A stretch of 64,000 bases of DNA from Rhizobium sp. 11515TR (GCF_002277895.1 NZ_CP022999.1:1364001-1428000); one strand, 5' to 3'. Shown: positions 1 to 8,968, counted from the stretch's first letter. The notes: generated from the sequence alone by a model not told the origin. Made by a program: numbers and translations.

Positions 1-1266
1 TCGAAAGCGGCTCCGGGTGAACGCAAGAAGGTACTACTGAAAATTGCTGAACTGATCGAGAAGAACGCGCTTGAACTCGCCGTTCTCGGCGTGCGCGACA
101 ACGGCACGGAAATTTCGATGGCGCTGAAGGCCGAACCTGGCAGCGCCGCCGGCACGTTTCGTTACTATGCCGAGGCAATCGACAAGGTTTATGGCGAGAT
201 CGCACCGACGGCTCACAATATTCTCGGTCTCGTGCATCGCGAGGCTGTCGGCGTCGTTGCCGCCATCGTGCCGTGGAATTTCCCGATGATGATCGGCGTC
301 TGGAAGATCGCGCCGGCGCTTGCCGCCGGCAATTCCGTCGTGCTGAAGCCCGCCGAGGGCGCGTCGCTGACGCTGCTGCGGCTTGCCGAAATTTGCGCCG
401 AAGCCGGATTGCCCGAAGGCGTGCTCAATGTCGTGACCGGGCGCGGCGCGGTCTGCGGCGAGACGCTGGGATTGCACATGGATATCGATGTGCTCGCTTT
501 CACCGGCTCCGGTCCTGTCGGACGGCGGCTTCTGGAATATTCGGCACGCTCGAACCTGAAGCGCGTCTACCTGGAGCTTGGCGGCAAGTCGCCGAACATC
601 GTCTTTGCCGATGCGCCCGATCTCGATCAGGCGGCCAAGGTTTCCGCCTATGGCATTTTTCGCAATTCCGGCCAGGTCTGTGTCGCCGGCTCTCGGCTGC
701 TTGTGGAGAAGTCGATTCATGAAGCCTTCTCCGAGAAGGTGGCTCGCATCGCCGAAAGCATGAAAGTCGGCGATCCGCTACAGTTGACGACGGAAGCGGG
801 AGCTATTTCCAGCGAGATCCAGCTGAAGAAAGATCTTGGCTATGTCTCGCAGGCGGTTTCGGAGGGCGCGTCTCTGCGCACCGGCGGCTCGCGTATCCTG
901 GAAGAGACGGGAGGTTATTACATGCGGCCCGCCGTATTCGACGTGACGCCATCCATGACCCTGGCGCGGGAAGAAGTTTTTGGGCCGATCCTGTCTATCA
1001 TTCCCTTCGAAACGGAAGCCGAAGCACTTGAGATCGCCAATGCCACCGAATATGGCCTCGCCGCAGCCGTCTGGACCTCCAACCTGTCGCGCGCCCATCG
1101 AATGGTGCGGGGCATCCGCGCTGGTGTGGTGCATGTCAATACCTATGGCGGCAGTGATAACAGCGTGCCGCTCGGCGGCGTCAAGCAATCGGGCAATGGT
1201 CATGACAAATCGCTGCATGCGCTCGACAAGTATGTCGACCTGAAGACGGCATGGATCCAGCTCTGA
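1..1266 (+). CDS. Aldehyde dehydrogenase family protein (5'-truncated by window edge)
   Basis: NAD(P)-dependent oxidation of an aldehyde to a carboxylate. The reading frame is open from base 1, so the N-terminus lies outside the window; 421 residues are present of a usual ~490. Visible family motifs are the VPWNFP segment of the cofactor domain, the FTGSG turn, LELGGKSPN with the general-base Glu, and the catalytic Cys in GQVCVAGSR. The overall pattern resembles the PuuC/gamma-aminobutyraldehyde group, but substrate cannot be told from sequence. It converges on hpaC/hpaB, so a role in the same aromatic or amine catabolic region is only inferred. A hairpin terminator follows directly. Confidence 0.93.
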   Translation, partial: SKAAPGERKKVLLKIAELIEKNALELAVLGVRDNGTEISMALKAEPGSAAGTFRYYAEAIDKVYGEIAPTAHNILGLVHREAVGVVAAIVPWNFPMMIGVWKIAPALAAGNSVVLKPAEGASLTLLRLAEICAEAGLPEGVLNVVTGRGAVCGETLGLHMDIDVLAFTGSGPVGRRLLEYSARSNLKRVYLELGGKSPNIVFADAPDLDQAAKVSAYGIFRNSGQVCVAGSRLLVEKSIHEAFSEKVARIAESMKVGDPLQLTTEAGAISSEIQLKKDLGYVSQAVSEGASLRTGGSRILEETGGYYMRPAVFDVTPSMTLAREEVFGPILSIIPFETEAEALEIANATEYGLAAAVWTSNLSRAHRMVRGIRAGVVHVNTYGGSDNSVPLGGVKQSGNGHDKSLHALDKYVDLKTAWIQL

Positions 1267-1288
1267 CGGGCTGCTTTCTCATGCAAGC

Positions 1289-1328
1289 AGGGTGCCGTGT
1301 TATCGCCGGCACCCTGTTTTCGTTTCTT
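1289..1328 (+). terminator. Rho-independent terminator after the aldehyde dehydrogenase gene
   Basis: Perfect 9-bp stem AGGGTGCCG / CGGCACCCT with a 9-nt loop, followed by a T-rich run (GTTTTCGTTTCTT). It sits 22 bases after the aldehyde dehydrogenase stop and ahead of the convergent hpaC stop. Confidence 0.8.
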
Positions 1329-1353
1329 GTGATCGCCAGCCATCTATGCGGCC

Positions 1354-1866
1354 CTAGCCGCCGAAGCTGCCCGTCTGTGTCGGCACATGCACATAGTTGC
1401 GGTCGAAATAGAGCAGCGCATGTCCGTCCTTGCGGCTGCGGATATCCATGACTTCACCGATGAAGATATGGTGCGTGCCGACCAGGCGCGCTTCCGTCAG
1501 GCGGCAATCGAAGGAGACGATGGCATCGGAAAGCGCCTGGCTGCCGGAGCGGAAGTTGATCCATTCCGCCGCGGCGTAGCGTTCCTCCATATCGGCGCGT
1601 TGGCCGGCGAAATAACCGGCCAGTTCCTTGTGCTCCTGCGTCAGGACATTGACGCAGAAGCGGCGATTATCGAGAAATAGGCTTGTTTGCGCCGAGCGGC
1701 TGTTCATGCAGACCAGCAGCGTCGGCGGCTCGTCGGTGACGCTGCACATGGCCGTCGCGGTAAAGCCGCCGCGGCCGGCGGGGCCATTGGTGGTGATGAC
1801 GTTGACCGGCGCGCAAACCCTGGCCATGGCGTTGCGAAATTCGGTTTTCGAGAGTTGCTCCTCCAT
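1354..1866 (-). CDS. hpaC: Flavin reductase, HpaC-like partner of the adjacent monooxygenase
   Basis: 170-residue flavin:NADH reductase of the FMN-binding split-barrel family, supplying reduced flavin to a two-component monooxygenase. Family features are the N-terminal FRNAMARVCAPVNVITT segment, the flavin-binding stretch around FTATAMCSVTDEPPTLL, and the FCVNVL strand. It begins only 10 bases after the hpaB stop with an AGGA ribosome-binding sequence, so the two are one transcript. The usual substrate of such pairs is 4-hydroxyphenylacetate or another phenol. Start supported by spacing; the identity as flavin reductase is firm, the precise partner substrate is inferred. Confidence 0.88.
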   Translation of the reverse strand: MEEQLSKTEFRNAMARVCAPVNVITTNGPAGRGGFTATAMCSVTDEPPTLLVCMNSRSAQTSLFLDNRRFCVNVLTQEHKELAGYFAGQRADMEERYAAAEWINFRSGSQALSDAIVSFDCRLTEARLVGTHHIFIGEVMDIRSRKDGHALLYFDRNYVHVPTQTGSFGG

Positions 1867-1876
1867 GGCAACGTCC

Positions 1877-3439
1877 TCACTCGGCGGCGCTGCGGACTGG
1901 GGAGGTATCGCCGAGCGGCGGCAGCCACGTATCTCCGGTCCAGCCGTTCTCGTCGTAATCGCTCATGCACTGATCGACGAGCGCTTCCATCTCCTTCAGC
2001 CGCCCGCCGCGCTCAGCACCCTTCAGCACCTGCAGGCGGACTTCCTCCGGCGCGCCTGCATAGTTGAGTTCGTAAAGGGCATGGCGGCCGCCAAATTCGG
2101 TGCCTGTGGCGTCCCACAGCAGCTTCATGATCTTGATGCGCTCGATATGGCCCATATCGTTGGAGCCGCGCACATATTGCGCGAGATAGCGGTCGATCTC
2201 CGGATTGCCGAAATCCTTGGCCGAAGAGGGCAGATAGATAAGCCCGGAAGCGATGACCCTGCGTACGGTTTCGATGACGCGCGGATAGGCCTCCGACATG
2301 AAGGTGCGATAGGAGAGGGCGGCTTCCATGTTCGGCAGTACCGCGCCATTGGCCCAGGGCTGCGGATTGTAGGCCATGGCGTTGGAAAACGACCAGAACA
2401 TATGGCGAAGCGCGATGATTTCGCCGAGTGCCGCCTGGTTGCCGCGGAAGGCATCGCCGCCGGTCGCGCGCAGCGCCTTGGCCAGCAATCCGGCGATGAA
2501 ATCGAGCTTCACGGCGAAACGCGTGCAGCCCTGGAAGCAATAGCCATGCATGAAGCCCGAGGCCGGATGGAAGGAGAGGATCTTTGCCGCGTCGCGCAGC
2601 ACAAGCACATCCTCCCAGGGCACGAAGACGTTGTCGAGCACCAGGATCGCGTCGTTCTCGTCGAAGCGCGACGACAACGGATAGTCGAAGGGATGCCCCA
2701 CGGTATTGGCGGTCTGCTCATAGGAGACGCGGCAGAACATCTTGATCCCAGGCGCATTCATCGGAACGATGAACATGACAGAGAGCGACGGATCTTCCGT
2801 GACCGTCGCCGAACTCTGGGCGAGGAAATTATAGTGAGTCAACGCCGAAGACGTCGCCACCACCTTGGCGCCGGAGATATAGATGCCGGCGTCGGTTTCC
2901 TTGGTGATATGGACGAAGACATCCTTGACGGCATCGGCCGGCTTGTGACGGTCGATCGGCGGATTGACGATCGCGTGGTTCATGAAGAGCACGGATTCTT
3001 GCGCGCGCTTGTGCCAGGAAAGCGCATTGTCCTTGAACGGACCGTACCAGTCGGCATTGGCGCCCAATGTATTCATAAGGGCCGCCTTGTAATCGGCGGT
3101 ACGGCCCATCCAACCATAGGACATGCGTGCCCAATCGGCGATGGCGCCCTGCTGGGCGACAAGCTCGGCGGAGGATTTCGCCACCCGGAAGTATTTGTGG
3201 GTATAGCCGCCTGATCCAGTATCTGTCGGCGAGGTCAAACGTTCCTTGGTCTTCTCGTCGTGCAGCGCGTCGTACATGCGGGCGAGCGATCGGACGGAGT
3301 TGCGCATGGCGGGATGCTCAGTCACGTCGGCGATGCGCTCGCCATTGATATAGACTTCTCGACCGTCGCGCAGGCTTTCCAGATATTCGGCGCCGGTAAA
3401 CGGACGGGTCTTGTCGCTACGGTGATCTTCAGCTCGCAT
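1877..3439 (-). CDS. hpaB: 4-hydroxyphenylacetate 3-monooxygenase-type oxygenase component (HpaB family)
   Basis: FADH2-dependent oxygenase that ortho-hydroxylates phenols using flavin reduced by HpaC. The protein is 520 residues, the usual family length, with typical segments such as RPFTGAEYLESLRDGREVYINGE near the N-terminus, HAIVNPPIDR, and the C-terminal TGTEFGGRHALYELNYAG. The ATG at 3439 is preferred over one 10 codons upstream because GGGAGGA lies seven bases before it. A divergent AraC-type regulator starts about 95 bases away. No ring-cleavage genes (hpaD, E, F, G, H) are visible, so the downstream pathway must be elsewhere or the substrate differs. Confidence 0.93.
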   Translation of the reverse strand: MRAEDHRSDKTRPFTGAEYLESLRDGREVYINGERIADVTEHPAMRNSVRSLARMYDALHDEKTKERLTSPTDTGSGGYTHKYFRVAKSSAELVAQQGAIADWARMSYGWMGRTADYKAALMNTLGANADWYGPFKDNALSWHKRAQESVLFMNHAIVNPPIDRHKPADAVKDVFVHITKETDAGIYISGAKVVATSSALTHYNFLAQSSATVTEDPSLSVMFIVPMNAPGIKMFCRVSYEQTANTVGHPFDYPLSSRFDENDAILVLDNVFVPWEDVLVLRDAAKILSFHPASGFMHGYCFQGCTRFAVKLDFIAGLLAKALRATGGDAFRGNQAALGEIIALRHMFWSFSNAMAYNPQPWANGAVLPNMEAALSYRTFMSEAYPRVIETVRRVIASGLIYLPSSAKDFGNPEIDRYLAQYVRGSNDMGHIERIKIMKLLWDATGTEFGGRHALYELNYAGAPEEVRLQVLKGAERGGRLKEMEALVDQCMSDYDENGWTGDTWLPPLGDTSPVRSAAE

Positions 3440-3534
3440 CTCGTATTCCTCCCTTGAGATCATGATCAATGCTACGTCCGGAGCCCCGTCGCGACCATGG
3501 ACAAAGGGGGCAATTCGCTGGTACTTTTTCCGGC

Positions 3535-4428
3535 ATGTCGCAGAAGAACGAGATCCCGAATTTCTTTGTCTATGGCGTGCCGAGCCGGGCGCTGGATGTC
3601 GGATTCCTGCATGTGGAAACGGTCATGGACCGTAAAACGATGCATTTCGGGCATGTCGCGTCTCATAAACACCCGCTGATGGGCCAAATCACCTATTGGT
3701 ACAAGGGCGGTGGTCGCTACCGGATCGAGGATCGGACTTGGAATTTTTCCGCTCCGACGATCAGCTTCGTGCCGAGTAACATCATTCATGGATTTGATGT
3801 CGACGATCAGTCCGATGCCATCGTCGTCTCGATATCGGATGATACTTTAAAGGCTTTGGTACCCCAAGTGGATCTAAGCCTTGACGTGCCGACCTTTCTG
3901 ACGGCGCGGCCGGACGATCCTTCCTGGCAAAAGATCGACACGCTGCTGCAGATGGTGAGTGCGGAATACCGCGAGCGCGGCGGCCAGAGCGAAAAGGTCA
4001 TGCTGGGGCTGATCGGCGTCGTGCTATCGCTGATGAACCGGCTTGGCGGCAGCGCGGCGCTGCCTTCAGCTTCGCCGACCGTGACGCTTGCCTTGGCGCT
4101 ACGCAGTGCCATAGACCGCCATTACAAGAGCGATTGGCCGGTCGGCAACTATGTCGACCTGCTCGCCACGACGCCGCATCTGCTCGACAAGGCGGCGCGC
4201 GAGGTGTTCGGACACAGCGTCAAGGAAATGCTTTTGGACCGGCGGTTGCTGGAAGCCAAGCGTCTGCTGATGTTCACCATCCGCTCCGTTGAGGACATCG
4301 GCCGAGAGGTGGGCTTCGAAGATCCCGCCTATTTCTCGCGCTTTTTCCGCAAACGGGTGGGGGAGGCGCCGGCGGCTTGGCGGCGCCGGAATTTGGAGCG
4401 AGCGCCATCGGGGAATGATGCGGCGTGA
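3535..4428 (+). CDS. AraC family transcriptional regulator, HpaA-like
   Basis: 297-residue regulator with an N-terminal cupin effector-binding domain (HKHPLMGQITYWYKGGG around residues 40-60) and a C-terminal AraC double helix-turn-helix (LLEAKRLLM, IGREVGFEDPAYFSRFFRK). It is divergent from hpaBC, and this layout plus the cupin resembles HpaA, the 4-hydroxyphenylacetate-responsive activator of hpaBC; that target is inferred. The ATG at 3535 is chosen because a longer frame from 3469 would run through the promoter and into the hpaB start. No strong ribosome-binding sequence is visible before it. Confidence 0.85.
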   Translation: MSQKNEIPNFFVYGVPSRALDVGFLHVETVMDRKTMHFGHVASHKHPLMGQITYWYKGGGRYRIEDRTWNFSAPTISFVPSNIIHGFDVDDQSDAIVVSISDDTLKALVPQVDLSLDVPTFLTARPDDPSWQKIDTLLQMVSAEYRERGGQSEKVMLGLIGVVLSLMNRLGGSAALPSASPTVTLALALRSAIDRHYKSDWPVGNYVDLLATTPHLLDKAAREVFGHSVKEMLLDRRLLEAKRLLMFTIRSVEDIGREVGFEDPAYFSRFFRKRVGEAPAAWRRRNLERAPSGNDAA

Positions 4429-4469
4429 CAAGGCCGCTCGTTGCTACGTGTTCGGCCTATCTCGATCGA

Positions 4470-5297
4470 TCAGCTTCTCCGGTAGCGGGCGCGAAATTCG
4501 CGTGGTGTGCAGTTTTCGCGCTCGTGGAATAGCCGGGAGAAGTAGAACGGATCATCGAATCCGACCTTTGAGGCGATGATCTCGATCTTGTCGTCCGTCA
4601 TCGTCAGCAATTCCTTGGCACGATCCATGCGCACGCGAAGCTGAAAACCCTTCGGCGGCAGCCCGACTTCCGCTGTGATTTTCCGGCGCAGCGTTGCGGG
4701 TGACATGCCGTATTCGGCGGCAAAAGCTGCCATGTCGAGGGTCTCCGTTGCTCTTTGGCGAAGCGCCTCGATGATTTCGCCGATATCCGAGCCTTGGTGA
4801 GGGGAGGGAACGGCCTGGCTCGCCTGCCGCGCGACCAGAATGACGATCTGATGGAGAGCGGCGGCGGCAGCGGCTCTGGACAGGTTGGTATCCTCGATGA
4901 GATCGTCTTGAATCGTGCCGAAGAGACGCTGCACATTATCGAGATTACGGAGGATGGTGAGCGGATTCTGCTCGCAGATGAGGCGCAGTCGCAGGAAGTC
5001 GCGCACGAGAGAGCCTTCGAAAAGCGCCCATCGCTCGCTCCAGCCTTGCCTATCGGGGCCATAAGAGTGCTGGCGGTTCGGGAAGAGCCAGAAGAGCGCC
5101 GGGCCTTTCACGCTTCTGCGGCCGCCGGCATCCGTTTCGAGAAAGCCCTGGCCGCTTTCGACGAGCACCACCGCATAGCTCGGCAGCTTCCGTGCTTTAA
5201 CGGCATGTATGGCATGCTGCCTGCCGCTGCCGGTGACGGCCAGTCCTCCGGTGGCGGCAAGTGGCGAGCGGTAGATGGCATGTGTTGTCGATATCAT
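4470..5297 (-). CDS. AraC family transcriptional regulator
   Basis: 275-residue regulator: N-terminal AraC-binding cupin (SYAVVLVESGQGFLETDAGG, then the LFWLFPNRQHSYGPD strand) and C-terminal double helix-turn-helix ending in VGFDDPFYFSRLFHERENCTPREFR. It is divergent from the dioxygenase gene at 5395 with a short shared intergenic region, so it probably controls that gene; this is inference. It converges on the HpaA-like gene. Effector unknown. Confidence 0.85.
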   Translation of the reverse strand: MISTTHAIYRSPLAATGGLAVTGSGRQHAIHAVKARKLPSYAVVLVESGQGFLETDAGGRRSVKGPALFWLFPNRQHSYGPDRQGWSERWALFEGSLVRDFLRLRLICEQNPLTILRNLDNVQRLFGTIQDDLIEDTNLSRAAAAAALHQIVILVARQASQAVPSPHQGSDIGEIIEALRQRATETLDMAAFAAEYGMSPATLRRKITAEVGLPPKGFQLRVRMDRAKELLTMTDDKIEIIASKVGFDDPFYFSRLFHERENCTPREFRARYRRS

Positions 5298-5394
5298 GGT
5301 GAGCGAAAAGTCCAGTATTACTTTCGTCCATGGAATGAACCATCGCTGACTGCTAGATTCAATGGGCCATCAAATCAAACCATAGGCGAGTGAA

Positions 5395-6324
5395 ATGTCG
5401 ATTCCCATGCAGAACGTCCTTCCCGGCAAGAGCGCACTTAACCTTGTTGCCAATGGAAAGGTTCTCTCCACTGCGCCCCATCGGCTCGGTTATCTCATCC
5501 CAACCGATCCAAGCATCGGTGTTGAGGCAATCCGCACGCTTTACGAGGAGAACGGCTATGTGTGGCTCAAGGGATTTCTGCCGCGCAGGGATGTGATCGA
5601 TTTTCGCGGCTGGGCCTTCGGTCATATGGCGAAGACAGGGCTGATCGAGGAGGGAACGGACCCGAGGGATGGCATATCGTATGCTTCGGCGCCAGAAGGT
5701 CGGGAGGTCGATCGTTGCCTGATGTCGCTCGTGCGCTCGGTCGCCTATGAGGGCTTTTGCGCGCAGCCGCGTCTTTCGCGCTTCATGGACGAATTCTTGT
5801 CGGGCATCTCCTACCTGCACAAGCGCAAGATCATGCGCCATGTGCGGCCGGGAACGGCGACGGCGACGCCGGCGCATTATGATCTGGTCTATCTTCGCGG
5901 CGGCACCAGCCGGATCGTCACGGCATGGATACCGATAGGCGACATCCCGATCGAAATGGGCGGGCTGACCTATCTGGAGGGATCGCACGCGATCGGCCTC
6001 GAGATGGAGCGGGAGTTTGGCGAAAACAACAGGGATCTCAGCCCTGAAGAGCGTGTCAGCGCGTTCAACCGCAATATGACGGAGGGTGGCTGGGTTTCGA
6101 AAGATCTGCCCGATATGGCGGAACGCTTCGATACGCGCTGGCTGATCGCCGATTATGAGGCAGGCGACGTCATGCTCCATTCACCATTCATGATCCACGC
6201 CTCCACCACCAATCAGGACAGGCAGCACAGACTGCGCCTTTCCACCGATATTCGCTATCAGAATGTCGAGGACGAGATCGATGCACGATGGAACAACCAC
6301 TGGACGCTCGGCGACATGCTGTGA
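5395..6324 (+). CDS. Phytanoyl-CoA dioxygenase (PhyH) family protein
   Basis: 309-residue Fe(II)/2-oxoglutarate-dependent dioxygenase of the PhyH fold. The metal triad is visible: His and Asp in PAHYDLVY (residues about 157-160) and the distal His in MIHASTTNQ, followed by the 2-oxoglutarate-binding Arg region HRLRLSTDIRYQ. ENGYVWLKGFLPR near residue 52 is the typical N-terminal strand. Substrate is unknown; family members hydroxylate small molecules, quaternary amines or lipids. It is divergently paired with an AraC regulator and is convergent with the glycosyltransferase-like gene, whose stop lies 2 bases away. Confidence 0.82.
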   Translation: MSIPMQNVLPGKSALNLVANGKVLSTAPHRLGYLIPTDPSIGVEAIRTLYEENGYVWLKGFLPRRDVIDFRGWAFGHMAKTGLIEEGTDPRDGISYASAPEGREVDRCLMSLVRSVAYEGFCAQPRLSRFMDEFLSGISYLHKRKIMRHVRPGTATATPAHYDLVYLRGGTSRIVTAWIPIGDIPIEMGGLTYLEGSHAIGLEMEREFGENNRDLSPEERVSAFNRNMTEGGWVSKDLPDMAERFDTRWLIADYEAGDVMLHSPFMIHASTTNQDRQHRLRLSTDIRYQNVEDEIDARWNNHWTLGDML

Positions 6325-6325
6325 T

Positions 6326-7129
6326 TCAGGTTTGATCCTGTTGCGGGCTCGTTCGAAGCGTGCCCCAATTGTCATCCTTTAGCACGCGTTCGATTTCCTC
6401 GACCCGATCGCGACGGCGCTTCAGCCGTTTGCCGATGCGGCCAAACCAGCGTTTGCGCTTCGTCGCCTCGCGGCTTGCCTGCAACTGCTCGATGAAGACG
6501 TCGCCGACAGCACCATTCTCGACCCGATCGAATATCCAGCAGAATGACGCAGGCAGCCTGGCTACACGGAATTGGGGCTTCGCGCTTGCTGCATCCTTGG
6601 CGATGATTTCCTCCAGAACCACCTGATCCCATACGTCAGGCTTGGCAAGGCATCCTTCTCGCCAGCGCTCGATGAGCTGTGCCGCGCCAAGCGTATCGTT
6701 GATGAGAATGGTGGCGCTGATAAGACGAGCATCGAACTCGTAATAGACTGCAATATCGCATTCGAGTTTACGAAGCTCCGGCCAGGGATTGCGATGGAGG
6801 ACGGCATCGACGTCGACATAAAGAATAGGCCCGCGTAGCCTCGCCCTTTCCTGCAGAAGGAAGCCGGGTTTCAGCCCGGCATTCAGTACCCAGCTGCCGG
6901 CGCTGGGCACTGCCGTTGCATATACCTTCAGCCCGATCCGCTCCGCCGAGTGGGTCATGCGCTCCTTTTCCTGCTCATAAAAACTGCCTTCGGTAAAAAA
7001 CGCCACAATCGGGCCGTCGGCGCTGGTTGCCGCGGATTTGCGTTCGGCCAGATCCTGTTTTGCCGGGAAGGGGACAATCAGCGCACGCTGCTGCGGGCTC
7101 CAGGGGCGAATTTTATTGAGGATATTCAA
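6326..7129 (-). CDS. Putative nucleotide-diphospho-sugar transferase-like protein
   Basis: 267 residues. A GT-A-type glycosyltransferase signature is seen: the strand PILYVDVDAVLHRNPWPEL carries a DxD motif (residues about 107-109), preceded by an N-terminal strand PIVAFFTEGSFYEQEKERM and followed by SATILINDT and the acidic WDQVVLEEII helix. A basic C-terminal tail (KRKRWFGRIGKRLKRRRDR) could contact membrane or nucleic acid. Donor and acceptor are unknown. It stands alone between convergent and divergent neighbours. Confidence 0.6.
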   Translation of the reverse strand: MNILNKIRPWSPQQRALIVPFPAKQDLAERKSAATSADGPIVAFFTEGSFYEQEKERMTHSAERIGLKVYATAVPSAGSWVLNAGLKPGFLLQERARLRGPILYVDVDAVLHRNPWPELRKLECDIAVYYEFDARLISATILINDTLGAAQLIERWREGCLAKPDVWDQVVLEEIIAKDAASAKPQFRVARLPASFCWIFDRVENGAVGDVFIEQLQASREATKRKRWFGRIGKRLKRRRDRVEEIERVLKDDNWGTLRTSPQQDQT

Positions 7130-7305
7130 GAAGGCACCTTCGGGGATTTATGAGCTTCAATCGAATATCCGGCACCACGAAGCGTTGCGGATAAGATTGA
7201 GAGTTTGGATGAATGGAGCATTTAGCCGGGCCAATTTCGGAGAGGTCGCACCGGCGACGTCCTTACTGGATTGGCAAACCGTTTGATCTTCGCTAATCGA
7301 TTGTC

Positions 7306-7473
7306 ATGTTCGATAATGTCATCAAGTTTGAACGCCGTCCGAAGCCGAAACCTCCGAGACAAACGCCTCCCTGGCTCAAGCGTTTGTTGGCAATTTTGGC
7401 CGTCATTGCATTTTTCATAGCAGCCTTTGCTTATTTCACGCTGAAGAACGGCGCAGTCGGCCCAACATTCTGA
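7306..7473 (+). CDS. Small hypothetical single-pass membrane protein
   Basis: 55 codons. The N-terminal half is basic and proline-rich (KFERRPKPKPPRQTPPW), followed by one hydrophobic helix (LAILAVIAFFIAAFAYF) and a short tail. This architecture matches a short protein common in rhizobia, recognised from memory only. No convincing ribosome-binding sequence lies just before the ATG, which lowers confidence. No function can be stated. Confidence 0.55.
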   Translation: MFDNVIKFERRPKPKPPRQTPPWLKRLLAILAVIAFFIAAFAYFTLKNGAVGPTF

Positions 7474-7774
7474 TCAGCTCGAGACCTATGCGATCTTGGG
7501 TCGATTGTCCGATCAGGTGTGGAACGGCGGTGCTTTGATTTCCGTGCTTTGCGGCTGCATTGTGGTCTTCGACGGCCCTTCCACTTTTAGGCCCTAAGCT
7601 TCCTTGTCACGTCATCGTCCCCATCGGGCGACTTTGCAACGCAGCTTTTTCGCAAAACAGCGGAAACTTGGGATAGGTTTGTTCGATAATCTATAGAATC
7701 TATAGAATGTAGTCATATGGTTGGAATCTTCATCCTTGTACTCGGCAGAGGACAATTTAAACCGGGAGATATCG
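7474..7774. other. Intergenic region upstream of sfnG
   Basis: About 300 bases with no supported gene. The only structure seen is the promoter-like sequence and tandem repeat close to sfnG (7679-7708). Confidence 0.6.
7679..7708 (+). promoter_or_regulatory. Putative sfnG promoter with tandem CTATAGAAT repeat
   Basis: TTGTTC and TATAGA are spaced by 16 bases, a plausible sigma70-type promoter. The -10 lies in the second copy of a perfect direct repeat CTATAGAAT (7691-7699 and 7700-7708), a possible regulator site for a sulfur-starvation gene. No sigma54 GG-N10-GC element was found, although sfnG in pseudomonads is sigma54-controlled as I recall. Confidence 0.4.
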
Positions 7775-8878
7775 ATGAGCGATGCGAACAGAGACGCTTT
7801 GAAATTCGCCTACTGGGTGCCGAACGTGTCGGGCGGGTTGGTCATCTCGAACATCGAGCAGCGCACAAGCTGGACGATCGACTACAACAGAAAGCTTGCG
7901 CAGATCGCCGAGGCGAGTGGTTTCGACTATGCGCTGAGCCAGATACGCTTCACCGCGGGCTACGGCGCGGAGTTTCAGCATGAATCCGTTTCCTTCAGCC
8001 ATGCTCTGCTGGAATCGACGACGAAATTGAAAGTCATTGCGGCAATCCTGCCCGGACCATGGACGCCGGCGCTGGCAGCGAAGCAGATCGCCACCATCAA
8101 CCACCTGACCAACGGCCGCGTCGCCGTCAATATCGTCAGCGGCTGGTTTCGCGGCGAGTTCGCGGCCATCGGCGAGCACTGGCTCGATCATGACGAGCGC
8201 TACCGCCGCTCGGAGGAATTCATCCGGGCGCTGCGCGGCATCTGGACCGAAGACAGCTTCACTTTCCGTGGCGATTTCTATCGGTTCACCGATTATTCGC
8301 TGAAGCCGAAGCCGATCGATCCGCAGCCGGAAATTTTCCAGGGTGGCTCGTCGCGTGCGGCCCGCGACATGGCGGCGCGCGTATCCGACTGGTATTTCAC
8401 CAATGGCAATACGCCCGAGGAGATTGCCAAGCAGGTGGACGATATCCAATCCAAGGCAAAAGCGAACGGCCATCATGTGCGCATCGGCGTCAACGCCTTC
8501 GCGATCGTGCGCGAGACGGAAGAGGAAGCCAAGGCGGTTCTTGCCGAGATTGTCGAGAAAGCCAATCCCGATGCCGTCAAAGCCTTCGGGCACGAGGTGA
8601 AGAATGCCGGCAAGGCTTCACCGGAAGGCGAGGGCAATTGGGCGAAATCCAGCTTCGAGGATCTGGTGCAGTATAATGACGGTTTCCGCTCTAACCTGAT
8701 CGGCACGCCGCAGCAGGTTGCCGAGCGCATTATCGCTCTGAAGCAGGTGGGTGCCGATCTGATCCTTCTCGGCTTCCTGCATTTCCAGGAAGAGGTCGAA
8801 TATTTCGGCAAGCACGTCATTCCGCTGGTGCGTGCGCTCGAGGAAACTCGGGATGCTGTTGCTGTGGCTGCGGAGTAA
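7775..8878 (+). CDS. sfnG: Dimethylsulfone monooxygenase SfnG, LLM-class flavin-dependent
   Basis: 367-residue FMNH2-dependent monooxygenase of the bacterial luciferase-like family. It converts dimethylsulfone to methanesulfinate for sulfur scavenging. Characteristic segments match SfnG closely: KFAYWVPNVSGGLV at the start, IRFTAGYGAEFQHESVSFSH, AAILPGPWTPALAAKQIATI, and RVAVNIVSGWFRGEF. The ATG at 7775 has GGGAGAT at good spacing; an upstream in-frame ATG would add 18 unlikely residues. A dedicated flavin reductase is not adjacent. The sulfate transporter at 48.6 kb is a separate sulfur-uptake unit. Confidence 0.88.
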   Translation: MSDANRDALKFAYWVPNVSGGLVISNIEQRTSWTIDYNRKLAQIAEASGFDYALSQIRFTAGYGAEFQHESVSFSHALLESTTKLKVIAAILPGPWTPALAAKQIATINHLTNGRVAVNIVSGWFRGEFAAIGEHWLDHDERYRRSEEFIRALRGIWTEDSFTFRGDFYRFTDYSLKPKPIDPQPEIFQGGSSRAARDMAARVSDWYFTNGNTPEEIAKQVDDIQSKAKANGHHVRIGVNAFAIVRETEEEAKAVLAEIVEKANPDAVKAFGHEVKNAGKASPEGEGNWAKSSFEDLVQYNDGFRSNLIGTPQQVAERIIALKQVGADLILLGFLHFQEEVEYFGKHVIPLVRALEETRDAVAVAAE

Positions 8879-8968
8879 GCGCTTCCCCACGCAACACGCT
8901 TTGATCTCCTGCGCTTTCAAAGCTGGCGCCCATATTTCGGCGAACCGCGGCACTGAGATGCAATCCAC

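Noticed and set aside
1628-3214. A 528-codon open frame antisense to hpaC/hpaB
   Set aside because: It lies wholly opposite a well-recognised gene pair, shows no family motif, and is typical of antisense frames in high-GC DNA.
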